Part shown: positions 56,001 to 64,000 of the stretch, one piece after another | Layout: each line of letters starts with the position of its first letter | Position numbering within the stretch: the stretch's first letter is position 1 | Source: Vibrio sp. BS-M-Sm-2 | GTDB taxonomy: Bacteria; Pseudomonadota; Gammaproteobacteria; Enterobacterales; Vibrionaceae | Direction of reading: 5' to 3' | Assembly: GCF_041504345.1 (NCBI RefSeq) | Contig: NZ_CP167894.1 | Location: 2,542,001-2,606,000 of the forward strand | DNA: 64,000 nucleotides | Made by a program: the position numbers and the translations under genes | Notes under the pieces: generated by a model | Told to the model about the DNA's origin: nothing | The model's input: the letters and a program-made list of their open reading frames with translations, nothing else | The model's database searches: none

Positions 56001-56429
56001 ATGACACTATCTAATAAACATCAACGTGGTTTTTCTGCTGTTGAGATGGTCATTGCGACCCCTGTGTTACTGTTTTTTTTGGGGTTGGTGATCGAGCTTG
56101 GCAATATTTTGATTCACTACAATGTTATCTCTAAATCTGTACAAAATGGCGCACGATATGCTGTTAGTGAGGTTTACGATACCAAAGGTGGCACTATTGC
56201 CCCAACGTTGGAGATTCAAAATGTGGTGGTTTATGGCCAGAGCAGCGTAGGGACGGCTGTGTTATCTACATTGACGACATCAGATGTAACGGTAACACCA
56301 CCCTCTATTGACAGCTATGTACGAGTCAGCGTGACATATGACTATGTGCCGTTGTTTTTGTCTATTCCTTTATCCGCCACAAGTTTTTCTATTCCGTTAA
56401 GTGTCACTTCGGTGATGAGGGTACTGTGA
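56001..56429 (+). CDS. tadE: TadE pseudopilin
   Basis: The 142-residue protein has a leader ending in Gly10, then FSAVEMVIATPVLLFFLGLVIELG with Glu at mature position 5, the form processed by TadV. TadE-like pseudopilins are minor components required for Tad pilus formation. Its TGA overlaps the tadF ATG. Confidence 0.9.
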   Translation: MTLSNKHQRGFSAVEMVIATPVLLFFLGLVIELGNILIHYNVISKSVQNGARYAVSEVYDTKGGTIAPTLEIQNVVVYGQSSVGTAVLSTLTTSDVTVTPPSIDSYVRVSVTYDYVPLFLSIPLSATSFSIPLSVTSVMRVL

Positions 56430-56926
56430 TGAAAAGGTTTAAAGGACGTGTCAAAGGGCTTGCCATCATTGAATTCACTTTAGTCTCATCGTTAATTTTT
56501 CTACTACTCTTTCTCATTTTAGCGTTGGGTGCCTATATATTTTCGCTGCAAATGGTCAGTGAGGCGACTAGGAAGGCCGCTAGGTTAGCGACAGTCTGTT
56601 ACGTCCTTGATAGAGATAATATTGCGGGAATGGTGGTGAATGATATTCCTCTTGTTGGGTTTACTAATGCGAATTTAGAAGTAGCTTACTTAGACGCGAG
56701 CGGCAGTGAAATTACGTCTGGTTACGAGACTAATCCCGGATTTGGCACCATTAAATTTGTGCGTGCTAGAGCTACGGGTTATGGCATTCAGTTAATCAGT
56801 AACCTAAGCTTTCTAGGAAATAATGGATTTCTTGCAGCCCCTGCGTTTGAAACAATACTGCCGGCAGAAAGCTTAGGGGTGGTAAGGGCTGAAGCTGGCA
56901 CAGACATCAAAAATCGGTGCCCATAA
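56429..56926 (+). CDS. tadF: TadF-type pseudopilin
   Basis: The 165-residue protein starts with an ATG overlapping the tadE stop (TGATG). A Lys/Arg leader ends at Gly10 in this start, followed by LAIIEFTLVSSLIFLLLFLILALG with Glu at mature position 5. Downstream is an extracytoplasmic domain with a conserved-looking SEATRKAARLAT segment, as in TadE/F proteins. It precedes tadZ. Confidence 0.88.
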   Translation: MKRFKGRVKGLAIIEFTLVSSLIFLLLFLILALGAYIFSLQMVSEATRKAARLATVCYVLDRDNIAGMVVNDIPLVGFTNANLEVAYLDASGSEITSGYETNPGFGTIKFVRARATGYGIQLISNLSFLGNNGFLAAPAFETILPAESLGVVRAEAGTDIKNRCP

Positions 56927-56952
56927 GCGGTTATTTAAAAGGAGATGAATAT

Positions 56953-58173
56953 ATGGGGGAAGCGATCAAAATAACGCCTAATGAAAACGATAAGGATATA
57001 ACGCGTTTAAGAACGAATCTAAAGGTTTGGTTAGTCTACAGCACTGACGCCTTTCATTCGCATATGACTCAAGAGCTAAAAAAATGCCGAAATGTTCATG
57101 TGACGTCGTTTTCTCTTGCGGCAATGAGTGAGGAATACTTAAAAAGTGCGGATGTTCCAGAGCTTATTTTCGTTGAAGCTCACGGGAATTGGGCGCAAAA
57201 AATGGTTGAGTTGCAAGGGTATGATTTGTCTTTAGAAGACAAGGACTTGTCTTTAGTTGTGCTCGGTGATGAAAGTGATAATGGGTCACTAAAAATCGCA
57301 CTGCGTTTAGGTGCTTCAGATTTTTTGTCTCACAATGTGACCCTATCGGACCTACTACCACTCTTGAAGAAAACGGCCTCTGAAAAGCTTGAGAACTCCA
57401 GTTACGGAGAGTTTATCTTGTTTTTGAACACTAAAGGAGGGATGGGAGCAACCACCTTAGCGTTAAATACTGCCATTGAGATGGCCACGCAACATCCTAA
57501 TGAAGTACTTTTGCTCGATATCGATCTTCAATTTGGCGTGATACCTGATTATTTGAACATAACTCCCACTTATAGTGTTTCGGATGCGATCAACAGTTCT
57601 AATGATTTGGATGAAATGTCTTTGGGGTCATTGGTAAACAAACATGAATCGGGTTTGCATGTTCTAAGCTTTAAGCATGAAAATAACGCAGATGATTTCG
57701 AACAGGCTCAGAAAATTGGCAGATTACTTCCAATTCTGCGTCGTTTTTACCCTTATGTGATCATTGACCTGTCTAGAGGCTTGGATCACGTGTTTGCATC
57801 AGCAATCTCACCTGCGACGAAAGTACTTTTGGTTTTACAACAGAGCCTAGTGTCAGTAAAAAACACAAGTCGACTAATTAAGTCTCTGAAGTTTGAGTAT
57901 GGCTTACAAAGTGACTCAATAGAGGTCATTCTCAACCGTTATGAAAAGCGACATTCAATTAAGTTAAAAGATGTAGAGCAGGCGGTGGGTAATCACAATA
58001 TCCATCTTATGCCTAACGATTTTAAAGTTGCGCTGGAGAGTGCCAACTTGGGGCAGCCGTTAGTTCAGTCGAGAAAGAAAAGCTCTATTACTCGCTCTAT
58101 CATAGATTTATCTCATGTTCTCTCACCACCAGAACAGGAAGAGAAAGGATGGTTGAAAAAGTTGTTTTCATAA
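56953..58173 (+). CDS. tadZ: TadZ/CpaE ATPase, pilus localisation factor
   Basis: TadZ positions the Tad machine, usually at a pole. From the ATG at 56953 (AAGGAG box) the product has 406 residues: an N-terminal receiver-like domain without a clear phosphoacceptor (about 25-140) and a MinD/ParA-type ATPase with the variant P-loop KGGMGATT (about 160-167) and LLLDIDLQFG. The Ala in place of the second lysine is usual for CpaE/TadZ proteins. Confidence 0.9.
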   Translation: MGEAIKITPNENDKDITRLRTNLKVWLVYSTDAFHSHMTQELKKCRNVHVTSFSLAAMSEEYLKSADVPELIFVEAHGNWAQKMVELQGYDLSLEDKDLSLVVLGDESDNGSLKIALRLGASDFLSHNVTLSDLLPLLKKTASEKLENSSYGEFILFLNTKGGMGATTLALNTAIEMATQHPNEVLLLDIDLQFGVIPDYLNITPTYSVSDAINSSNDLDEMSLGSLVNKHESGLHVLSFKHENNADDFEQAQKIGRLLPILRRFYPYVIIDLSRGLDHVFASAISPATKVLLVLQQSLVSVKNTSRLIKSLKFEYGLQSDSIEVILNRYEKRHSIKLKDVEQAVGNHNIHLMPNDFKVALESANLGQPLVQSRKKSSITRSIIDLSHVLSPPEQEEKGWLKKLFS

Positions 58174-58206
58174 TGGGTTGATGAAAAGTAAACACGAGGG
58201 ATTGTG

Positions 58207-58269
58207 ATGTTCTTTAAACGAAAAAATGTAAATCCAGAGTTTGAAAAAAGTAGAACAGATTTCGCATGA
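58207..58269 (+). other. Short upstream frame that probably is the true tadA start
   Basis: An ATG at 58207 with a GAGGG box seven bases upstream opens MFFKRKNVNPEFEKSRTDFA and stops. Skipping one A in the A6 run at 58244-58249 would join it to the long tadA frame. The well-spaced ribosome-binding site makes this a better start than the TTG at 58241. Confidence 0.6.
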
Positions 58270-59656
58270 TTCAGAAGATGCCAATCCTGTTGACCGTTTA
58301 TCCAATGTTGAGGCGTCTAGTCAGTCTCGAAATACGGAAGCGAGCGTTGAAAAGGAGAAGGCGATTGATGAGGCTCGAAAGATTTTAGAGCAGGAGCTAT
58401 CAATCAAACACTTCTTTCATAAGCAGCTGCTGGAGACCCTAGATTTAGGGTTACTTTCTAGCTTGGAGAAAGAGCGCGCTAAGCTCGATTTACACGAAGC
58501 CATCGTACAGTTAATGGCTGAAGATGGTAGCCATGCATTGAGTGCGGAAGGGCGCAAGCGGGTTATCAAGCAGATAGAAGATGAGGTTTTTGGCCTTGGT
58601 CCGCTAGAGCCTTTATTAGCTGATCAAACCGTGTCAGATATACTGGTCAACGGCCCTAAAAGTGTTTACGTTGAGCGAAGAGGTAAACTCGAAAAAACGC
58701 CCTATACTTTTCTTGATGACCGCCATCTGAGAAACATTATCGACCGCATCGTAAGCCAAGTAGGGCGTCGCATAGATGAAGCGTCACCTATGGTCGATGC
58801 GCGCTTAGTTGACGGTTCACGTGTTAACGCAATTATCCCGCCTCTCGCACTTGATGGTCCTTCCGTTTCTATCCGTCGCTTTGCTGTTGACCGTTTGACT
58901 ATGGATAACTTGATTGACTATGACTCAGTGTCTCCTCAGATGGCTAAGTTTGTCGAAGCTGCGGTTAAAGGTGAATTAAATATCTTAATTTCCGGAGGGA
59001 CTGGCTCTGGTAAAACGACAACACTGAATATTTTTTCTGGCTTTATTCCTCGAGATCAACGAATTATTACCATAGAAGACTCGGCGGAATTACAACTTCA
59101 ACAACCTCATGTAATTCGCTTAGAAACCCGCCCTGCCAACCTTGAAGGGAAGGGAGAAATTAGCCAGCGCGAATTGGTTAAAAATACCTTACGTATGCGA
59201 CCTGATCGAATCGTGGTCGGGGAGGTACGTGGTAGCGAAGCCGTTGACATGCTAGCGGCGATGAACACGGGTCATGATGGTTCACTTGCCACCATTCACG
59301 CAAATACCCCCCGTGATGCCTTGAGTCGTGTCGAAAACATGTTTTCGATGGCTGGGTGGAACATATCAACCAAAAACTTACGAGCGCAAATAGCTTCGGC
59401 TATCCACCTTGTTGTTCAAATGGAGCGCCAAGAAGATGGTAAGCGTCGTATGGTGAGTATCCAAGAGATCAACGGCATGGAAGGTGAGGTCATTACTATG
59501 TCGGAAATTTTCCGTTTTCAGCGTAAAGGTATTGATGAAGATGGCAATATTATCGGTTATTTCACGGCAACGGGAGTTGTGCCTCAATACCATGACCAGT
59601 TAGTCAAACGGGGACTCGATCTGCCTTTCGAGCTCTTTAGTGAGACCAAAGGTTAA
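58241..59656 (+). CDS. tadA: Tad pilus secretion ATPase TadA/CpaF
   Basis: TadA powers pilus assembly and retraction. The 471-residue product has an N-terminal coiled segment, Walker A SGGTGSGKTTTLN (about 247-259), Asp box IITIEDSAEL, Walker B MRPDRIVVGEVRGSE and His box GHDGSLATIHANTP, all intact. The start shown is a TTG without a convincing ribosome-binding site. The better initiation signal belongs to the ATG at 58207, which is one base out of frame across an A6 run, so the gene may carry a one-base frameshift at its 5' end. The catalytic part is unaffected if TTG or slippage allows translation. Confidence 0.9.
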   Translation: MKKVEQISHDSEDANPVDRLSNVEASSQSRNTEASVEKEKAIDEARKILEQELSIKHFFHKQLLETLDLGLLSSLEKERAKLDLHEAIVQLMAEDGSHALSAEGRKRVIKQIEDEVFGLGPLEPLLADQTVSDILVNGPKSVYVERRGKLEKTPYTFLDDRHLRNIIDRIVSQVGRRIDEASPMVDARLVDGSRVNAIIPPLALDGPSVSIRRFAVDRLTMDNLIDYDSVSPQMAKFVEAAVKGELNILISGGTGSGKTTTLNIFSGFIPRDQRIITIEDSAELQLQQPHVIRLETRPANLEGKGEISQRELVKNTLRMRPDRIVVGEVRGSEAVDMLAAMNTGHDGSLATIHANTPRDALSRVENMFSMAGWNISTKNLRAQIASAIHLVVQMERQEDGKRRMVSIQEINGMEGEVITMSEIFRFQRKGIDEDGNIIGYFTATGVVPQYHDQLVKRGLDLPFELFSETKG

Positions 59657-59665
59657 GGAGAGATT

Positions 59666-60631
59666 ATGGACAATGTAAGCGTTTCATTAGGCCTATTGTT
59701 TATCGCAGTGCTTTTTATTTCCCAAGCGTTGTTGTTACCTGCTGCTGGTAAGAAAGCGAAGCATAAAGAGTTGTCTCGTCGCTTAAAAGAGACGCAACGT
59801 AATATCGATGCAGAGAGTTTGTCATTACTCAAAGAGCACTATAACAAAGAACTCTCCCCGCTGGACCGTAAGCTCATCGTTATCTCTTTTTTCGCGGGCT
59901 TGAAAAAAATGTTGGAACTCGCAGGTATGAAAGTGGCTTTAAGCCGATTCTTACTGATTATTTCTCTTTGTGCTGTATTGCTCTCATTGATATCGATAAT
60001 GACTAACCAAGTGTGGTTCATAAGTGTAGCGGCATTCATTTTCGTTTGGGTCATTGCTTACTTGTTTGTGCAAAACCGAGTGACTTACCGAATGGCTCGA
60101 TTTGAAGAGCAACTTCCTGAGGCGTTGGATATTATTCGACGTGCCTTACAAGCAGGACAACCGCTCGTTCAATCATTTAATGAGGTTGGCGAAGAGCTTC
60201 CTGACCCAATAGGTACTGAATTTAAGAACACCTATAATTTACTTAATTATGGTTATGATTTACGTCTAGCGATTTTACAGATGACAGAACGAGTCCCCAC
60301 CGTATCAATGCTGGCTTTTTCCAGTGCCGTAATGTTGCAAAAAGAGACTGGGGGTAACTTATCTGAGAACCTGCAAAAGGTATCTGAAGTACTTAGAGCG
60401 CGTTTTAAACTGGAAAGGAAGGTAAAAACACTCTCTGCTGAAAGTCGCTTATCAGCATGGATCTTAACGTTATCCCCTTTTGGTTTGTTTTTCGCATTAC
60501 GGGTGGCTAGTCCCGAATATATCGAGCCACTTTATAAAGATCCGCGCGGTTTATCGATGGTCAGTGTCGGTATTGTTCTTTTGGCCATCGGGGCCTTGTG
60601 GATTAAAAAGATCATTAGCATAGAGATTTAA
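59666..60631 (+). CDS. tadB: TadB inner-membrane platform protein
   Basis: TadB and TadC form the inner-membrane platform of the Tad machine. The 321-residue protein has an N-terminal anchor (about 8-26), two helices (93-137), a cytoplasmic T2SSF domain (RFEEQLPEALDIIRRALQAGQPL, residues 149-171 region) and C-terminal membrane helices (268-320). It is followed by tadC after 3 bp. Confidence 0.92.
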   Translation: MDNVSVSLGLLFIAVLFISQALLLPAAGKKAKHKELSRRLKETQRNIDAESLSLLKEHYNKELSPLDRKLIVISFFAGLKKMLELAGMKVALSRFLLIISLCAVLLSLISIMTNQVWFISVAAFIFVWVIAYLFVQNRVTYRMARFEEQLPEALDIIRRALQAGQPLVQSFNEVGEELPDPIGTEFKNTYNLLNYGYDLRLAILQMTERVPTVSMLAFSSAVMLQKETGGNLSENLQKVSEVLRARFKLERKVKTLSAESRLSAWILTLSPFGLFFALRVASPEYIEPLYKDPRGLSMVSVGIVLLAIGALWIKKIISIEI

Positions 60632-60634
60632 CTT

Positions 60635-61605
60635 ATGGAACTACTCAATATTGAAGTCTGGAAGCAGATGTTAGAAGAGTTTGGGATCAGCTCTCAGGTG
60701 GTTATTTATGCGATGATTTTGCTTACTACTGTCTTGTTAACATTGACTGTTGGATTTCTGTTTTTAGGTGCTCGATCTCCTTTAGACAAGAAGCTAAGAC
60801 AAATATCTGAAGAAGGGAGGGCTGATGGAAGAAAGCCCTATAATTTCTCAAATACGCTTGAATCATTAAGCCCTTTTATAAGTAAAGGTAATAAAAAAGA
60901 TAATGAAACTTACTCAGAAAAGCTGATGCATGCTGGGTTCCATGAGAAGAGTTCATTATCAGTTTTCTATGCGTTGAAGGTTTTATCTAGCTTAATAGGT
61001 ATCGTCGCTGCTTTTATGGTCTATTACATATCGTTGGGTGGAGACTACAATAACTTACTCATCATGACCTGTGTTTTTCTCGGAACATTTACGCCAAATA
61101 TTGTTCTGAGTAAGTTACAAAAAGAGCGTCAGAAAAAAATAAGAAACGGTGTTCCTGATGCGCTTGATCTTCTTGTTGTGTGTACCGAATCTGGGCTTGG
61201 TTTTAATGCCGCTCTTGGGCGCGTAGCGTCTGAGCTCTATGTCTCTCAACCTGAACTTGCGGATGAACTAGAGACTGTATTTGCTAAAATTCAAGCGGGC
61301 GTCACTATGCCTGATGCGCTTAGGCAGCTTATCGAACGAACTGGTTTAGTCGAGTTGGAAGGTTTGGTTTCTTTGCTTTCTCATGCATCGAGAATGGGGG
61401 GAGTTTAGCGCAAACACTCCGTGATTATACTGAAGACTTTAGAGATAAACGTCAGCAAGCCGCTGAAGAAATTGCGGCGAAAATACCGACCAAAATGTTA
61501 TTCCCAATGTTGATATTTATTTGGCCTTGCTTTTTCATTGTCGCACTTGGCCCAGGACTATTGATCGTAATGGACGCATTAACTGCGCCGGGAGCAAGTT
61601 TATGA
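60635..61605 (+). pseudogene. tadC: tadC, split by a one-base frameshift
   Basis: The first frame (60635-61408, 257 residues) is a TadC/T2SSF protein with GVPDALDLLVVCTESGLGFNAAL and ends RMGGV-stop. A second frame (61402-61605) continues SLAQTLRDYTEDFRDKRQ...ALTAPGASL without a stop, exactly the missing C-terminus with the last membrane helix. Inserting one G in the G6 run (61396-61401) restores RMGGSLAQTL. So tadC is truncated as it stands, losing its final helix, unless slippage or a sequencing error is involved. Confidence 0.9.
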
Positions 61606-62606
61606 TGTTATACAATAAGTTTCTTCTACTACTATTGCCAATTTTGCTTCTTGGTTGTGCTTCTTCGGATGAACCGACTAATCAATTTGATGCAGAATTG
61701 TACTCTGGTAAACCAATCGATTCTTTGACTAGTGATGATCCACCGCTAAATGAAAAAGAAGCAATTATGCGCGGTGACATTGCTCTGCGAGACAACAATA
61801 TAGACTTGGCCTTATATGAATATATACGTTCCTTGTCCTTCCCTGAAAAAGAGTTTCACGATAAAACCTTGTTCACTATTGGCCAAATACATTCGTCTCG
61901 CGGTAATTATGCGTTGGCCGAGAAAGCTTACCTAGCTGCGCTAGACTTTAACCCAGCCCACACCGAAGTATTGGAGCAGTTAGGTGTTTTGTATACAAAG
62001 CAACGCCGTACAGATGAAGGTCGAAGCTATTTCTTTAAAGCGATAAATTCAGACCAAGTTCGTTTGAAAAGTAGTGAAACAATCCAAAATTACCAAGCGT
62101 TGAGCCAAAGTGAAGTGGCCAGTTTGAAGGTAGACAGCATGTCTCCAGCATTAGCTTATATGGGGATTGGTGTATTGGAAGATGTTGACGGAAAGCATCA
62201 GATCGCACAAGAGTACTTCAAAAAGTCACTAACGATAGATAAAAGCTCAGTCAAAGCTTTGTTGAATATGGGCTACTCCCACTACATGTATGGTAACTAC
62301 AAGGAAGCGTATCAATACACGCGTTCAGCCTTAGAGTTAGAACCGAATAATGAAAAAGCTCAGAATAATCTAGCACTTATTTATTTAGCCTCTGGGGATA
62401 TAAAAAAGGCCACCAACGTGTTCATGAGGCACATGGACGCCCCAGAAGCGTTGAATAACGTTGGCTACTTCCTGATCTTACAAGGAAAACCTGATCAGGC
62501 GGTTCCATATTTACAACAAGCTATCGATAAAAAATCATCTTACTACAAAGTAGCAAATGAAAACTTAAACAGAGCACTAGCGGAAGTGAGAGAGATGGAA
62601 CAATAG
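61602..62606 (+). CDS. tadD: TadD TPR lipoprotein
   Basis: The 334-residue protein begins with a signal peptide and lipobox LLLGC (Cys19), followed by TPR repeats (for example DIALRDNNIDLALYEYIRSL and the next). TadD is needed for secretin stability in Tad loci. It overlaps the tadC stop (TTATGATG), with a second ATG three bases later. Confidence 0.88.
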   Translation: MMLYNKFLLLLLPILLLGCASSDEPTNQFDAELYSGKPIDSLTSDDPPLNEKEAIMRGDIALRDNNIDLALYEYIRSLSFPEKEFHDKTLFTIGQIHSSRGNYALAEKAYLAALDFNPAHTEVLEQLGVLYTKQRRTDEGRSYFFKAINSDQVRLKSSETIQNYQALSQSEVASLKVDSMSPALAYMGIGVLEDVDGKHQIAQEYFKKSLTIDKSSVKALLNMGYSHYMYGNYKEAYQYTRSALELEPNNEKAQNNLALIYLASGDIKKATNVFMRHMDAPEALNNVGYFLILQGKPDQAVPYLQQAIDKKSSYYKVANENLNRALAEVREMEQ

Positions 62607-62624
62607 TGATTTGAATTTGGCTTA

Positions 62625-64000
62625 ATGAAAAGGATATTCATATTGCCTAAAAGTGATAATTTTAACAAAGACATCATAGCTATTTCTGTAATTTGGTTCG
62701 TATGTGCCATTTTGATATTTATTTATAAGTGGGAAAGCATTTCAATACTCAACCTGAATGACAATGACGATTATATGCGTTTTGTTCAGTTTCAGGAGTG
62801 GATGAGGAATGGCCATTGGTACCTAGAGCCAATGAGTAACTTTAATGCCGATGACGGTGTTATTATTCATTGGTCTCGATTTCCTGATCTAATGCTCTCT
62901 TTGGTCGCTTTCCCATTGATATTTATGGTTGGTGATAGCCTTGCTTATGCTATCTCGATTTCTATTGTCCCTTTGCTTTATTTATTGTTCTTCGCATTAT
63001 CGTGCTTTTACTTATGCGAACGTTTCTTAGGCGCTAAGTACCGCTTTATCAGCACGATGTTTGCTATTTTTTCTCCTGCAATAATACACTTCTTACCTGG
63101 TTCTATTGACCATCATAATATTCAACTTATTTTGGCCACGCTCTTCTTATCAGTAACCCCGACTTCTATCAACAACCTAAGACAATCATGGCGAGTGTAT
63201 GCTCAGGCCGTTTTCCTGTCTCTATCTCTATGGACTGGGATGGATAATGTTTTGTTGTTTATGATTTTCTTAATTATTTATACTGTGTATTACTGCTTCG
63301 TTCGTGACGAGTGGTTTAGTTATGTCTCTAAGCTATATGTAACTTGTTCGATTTTTGGAACTTTTGCTGTTTTATTAAATAGGCCTTATGATGAGTTCTT
63401 TTCTTTTAAATATGATGAGGTCTCATTTATTATCATCCTTCTTTTTTTAGTGGTTGGGTGTTTGTCAATGCTTACAATCGATTGGCTAATAATAGAAAAA
63501 ATTTAACTCAAAGATTTTCATTGTTTATTTTTCTTGGTTTGTTGTGTTTATTTCCGGTTGTTATTCTTTACCCCTCACTGACTAGTGCTTTGTTTATTGA
63601 TTACCCACCGATACTAAAATTGTATTGGCTTGATCAAGTTGCAGAAGCTAAATCTGTCGCAACATACATAGCAATGAATGGTTTTTTTTCAGTGGATAAT
63701 TATTTGTTGCTATTAGTTCCCGCAATGTTGTATCCATTCTTTCGAAATAAAAACCCGCACTGTGCAATCTTGTACCTCATTTTTATGTTTAATTTAGCCC
63801 TTGCGATGTTTTGGCAGATTAGGGTAATGAGGTTGTGTTTTGTTTTAGCGGCACCTTTCCAAGCATATTTTGTTATTAAGGTGTCTGAATACGTTAGGTA
63901 TTCACTACTGAAAGTGCTGGTTATTATCTCAGGTGCTCCATTGGCATTAGCGTTTGTCATTCTCGCTTTGTCTCCAGAAGAGGAAGTGACTACCAAACTT
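62625..64000 (+). pseudogene. GT-C-like multi-membrane protein, frameshifted and cut by the window end
   Basis: The first frame (62625-63506, 293 residues) has about seven to eight membrane helices and DNDDYMRFVQFQEWM...GVIIHWSRFPDLM, a pattern I associate with GT-C-type glycosyltransferase-like proteins that use lipid-linked sugars. It stops at 63506, but another frame continues to the window edge with no stop (SGWVFVNAYNRLANNRKN and further helices). One extra T in the T7 run (63442-63448) joins the two. Its place at the end of the tad locus suggests a role in pilus modification, but this is only inference. Confidence 0.8.

Noticed and set aside
63700..63996. Minus-strand 98-codon frame at the window end
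   Set aside because: It is antisense to the continued GT-C-like frame, which shows clear membrane-helix composition; no ribosome-binding site or family.

Overview
The window is a chromosomal segment of a marine Vibrio, most likely a relative of the Splendidus clade. The gene order from the porin through greA, ftsH, nusA, infB and pnp to the ubiUV/rocS/ubiT group, and from yjjV through nupC, deoCABD, smp, serB, plzC and radA to a second EF-G gene, is the order I know from V. cholerae and related vibrios. Encoded proteins are very close to E. coli and Vibrio families, base composition is moderately AT-rich, and only one insertion sequence interrupts the core. No database search was run; family names rest on motifs, length and synteny.

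Positions 1-17960 hold a housekeeping block: the 5' end of an OmpU-type porin (minus strand), greA, yhbY (minus), rlmE-ftsH, folP-glmM, secG, tRNA-Leu(GAG), initiator tRNA-Met, rimP-nusA-infB, rbfA-truB, rpsO, pnp and nlpI. It is rich in clear intrinsic terminators and structured leaders (rimP, pnp). At 17995-19420 an IS3-family element (IS150-like orfA/orfB with a frameshift heptamer) sits in the loop of what was the nlpI terminator, with a 3-bp target duplication.

Positions 19422-29627 hold a MarR regulator with two matching palindromic operators and its MATE efflux pump, then ubiV, ubiU and ubiT (oxygen-independent ubiquinone synthesis) with the PAS-GGDEF-EAL gene rocS between ubiU and ubiT, yhbS, holD-rimI and prfC. 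Positions 29727-37131 form a nucleoside salvage region: a small DUF5363-like gene, yjjV, nupC with a consensus CRP site, and deoC-deoA-deoB-deoD with hairpins between cistrons. Then come smp (minus), serB, the two-PilZ protein plzC (minus), radA and a second fusA. A perfect 23 x 9-bp tandem repeat (45420-45626) follows fusA. Positions 45688-49815 carry a VF530-family gene, a LysR regulator divergent from a DUF1127 gene, a long-chain acyl-CoA ligase and an AraC-type regulator.

Positions 50010-64000 are a tad/flp (type IVc pilus) locus: two overlapping Flp pilin genes (the second missed easily because it is short and overlaps the first), the prepilin peptidase tadV, an AAA+ ATPase not part of the classical tad set, rcpC/cpaB, the secretin rcpA, a small lipoprotein, tadG-like, tadE and tadF pseudopilins, tadZ, tadA, tadB, tadC, tadD and a multi-membrane GT-C-like protein that runs off the window. 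Three of these genes (tadA near its start, tadC, and the GT-C-like gene) are each out of frame by one base at a homopolymer (A6, G6, T7). No housekeeping gene in the window shows this, so the locus is either decaying, phase-variable, or locally mis-sequenced; this cluster, the second pilin lacking Glu5, and the ATPase and glycosyltransferase-like additions are the most interesting points.
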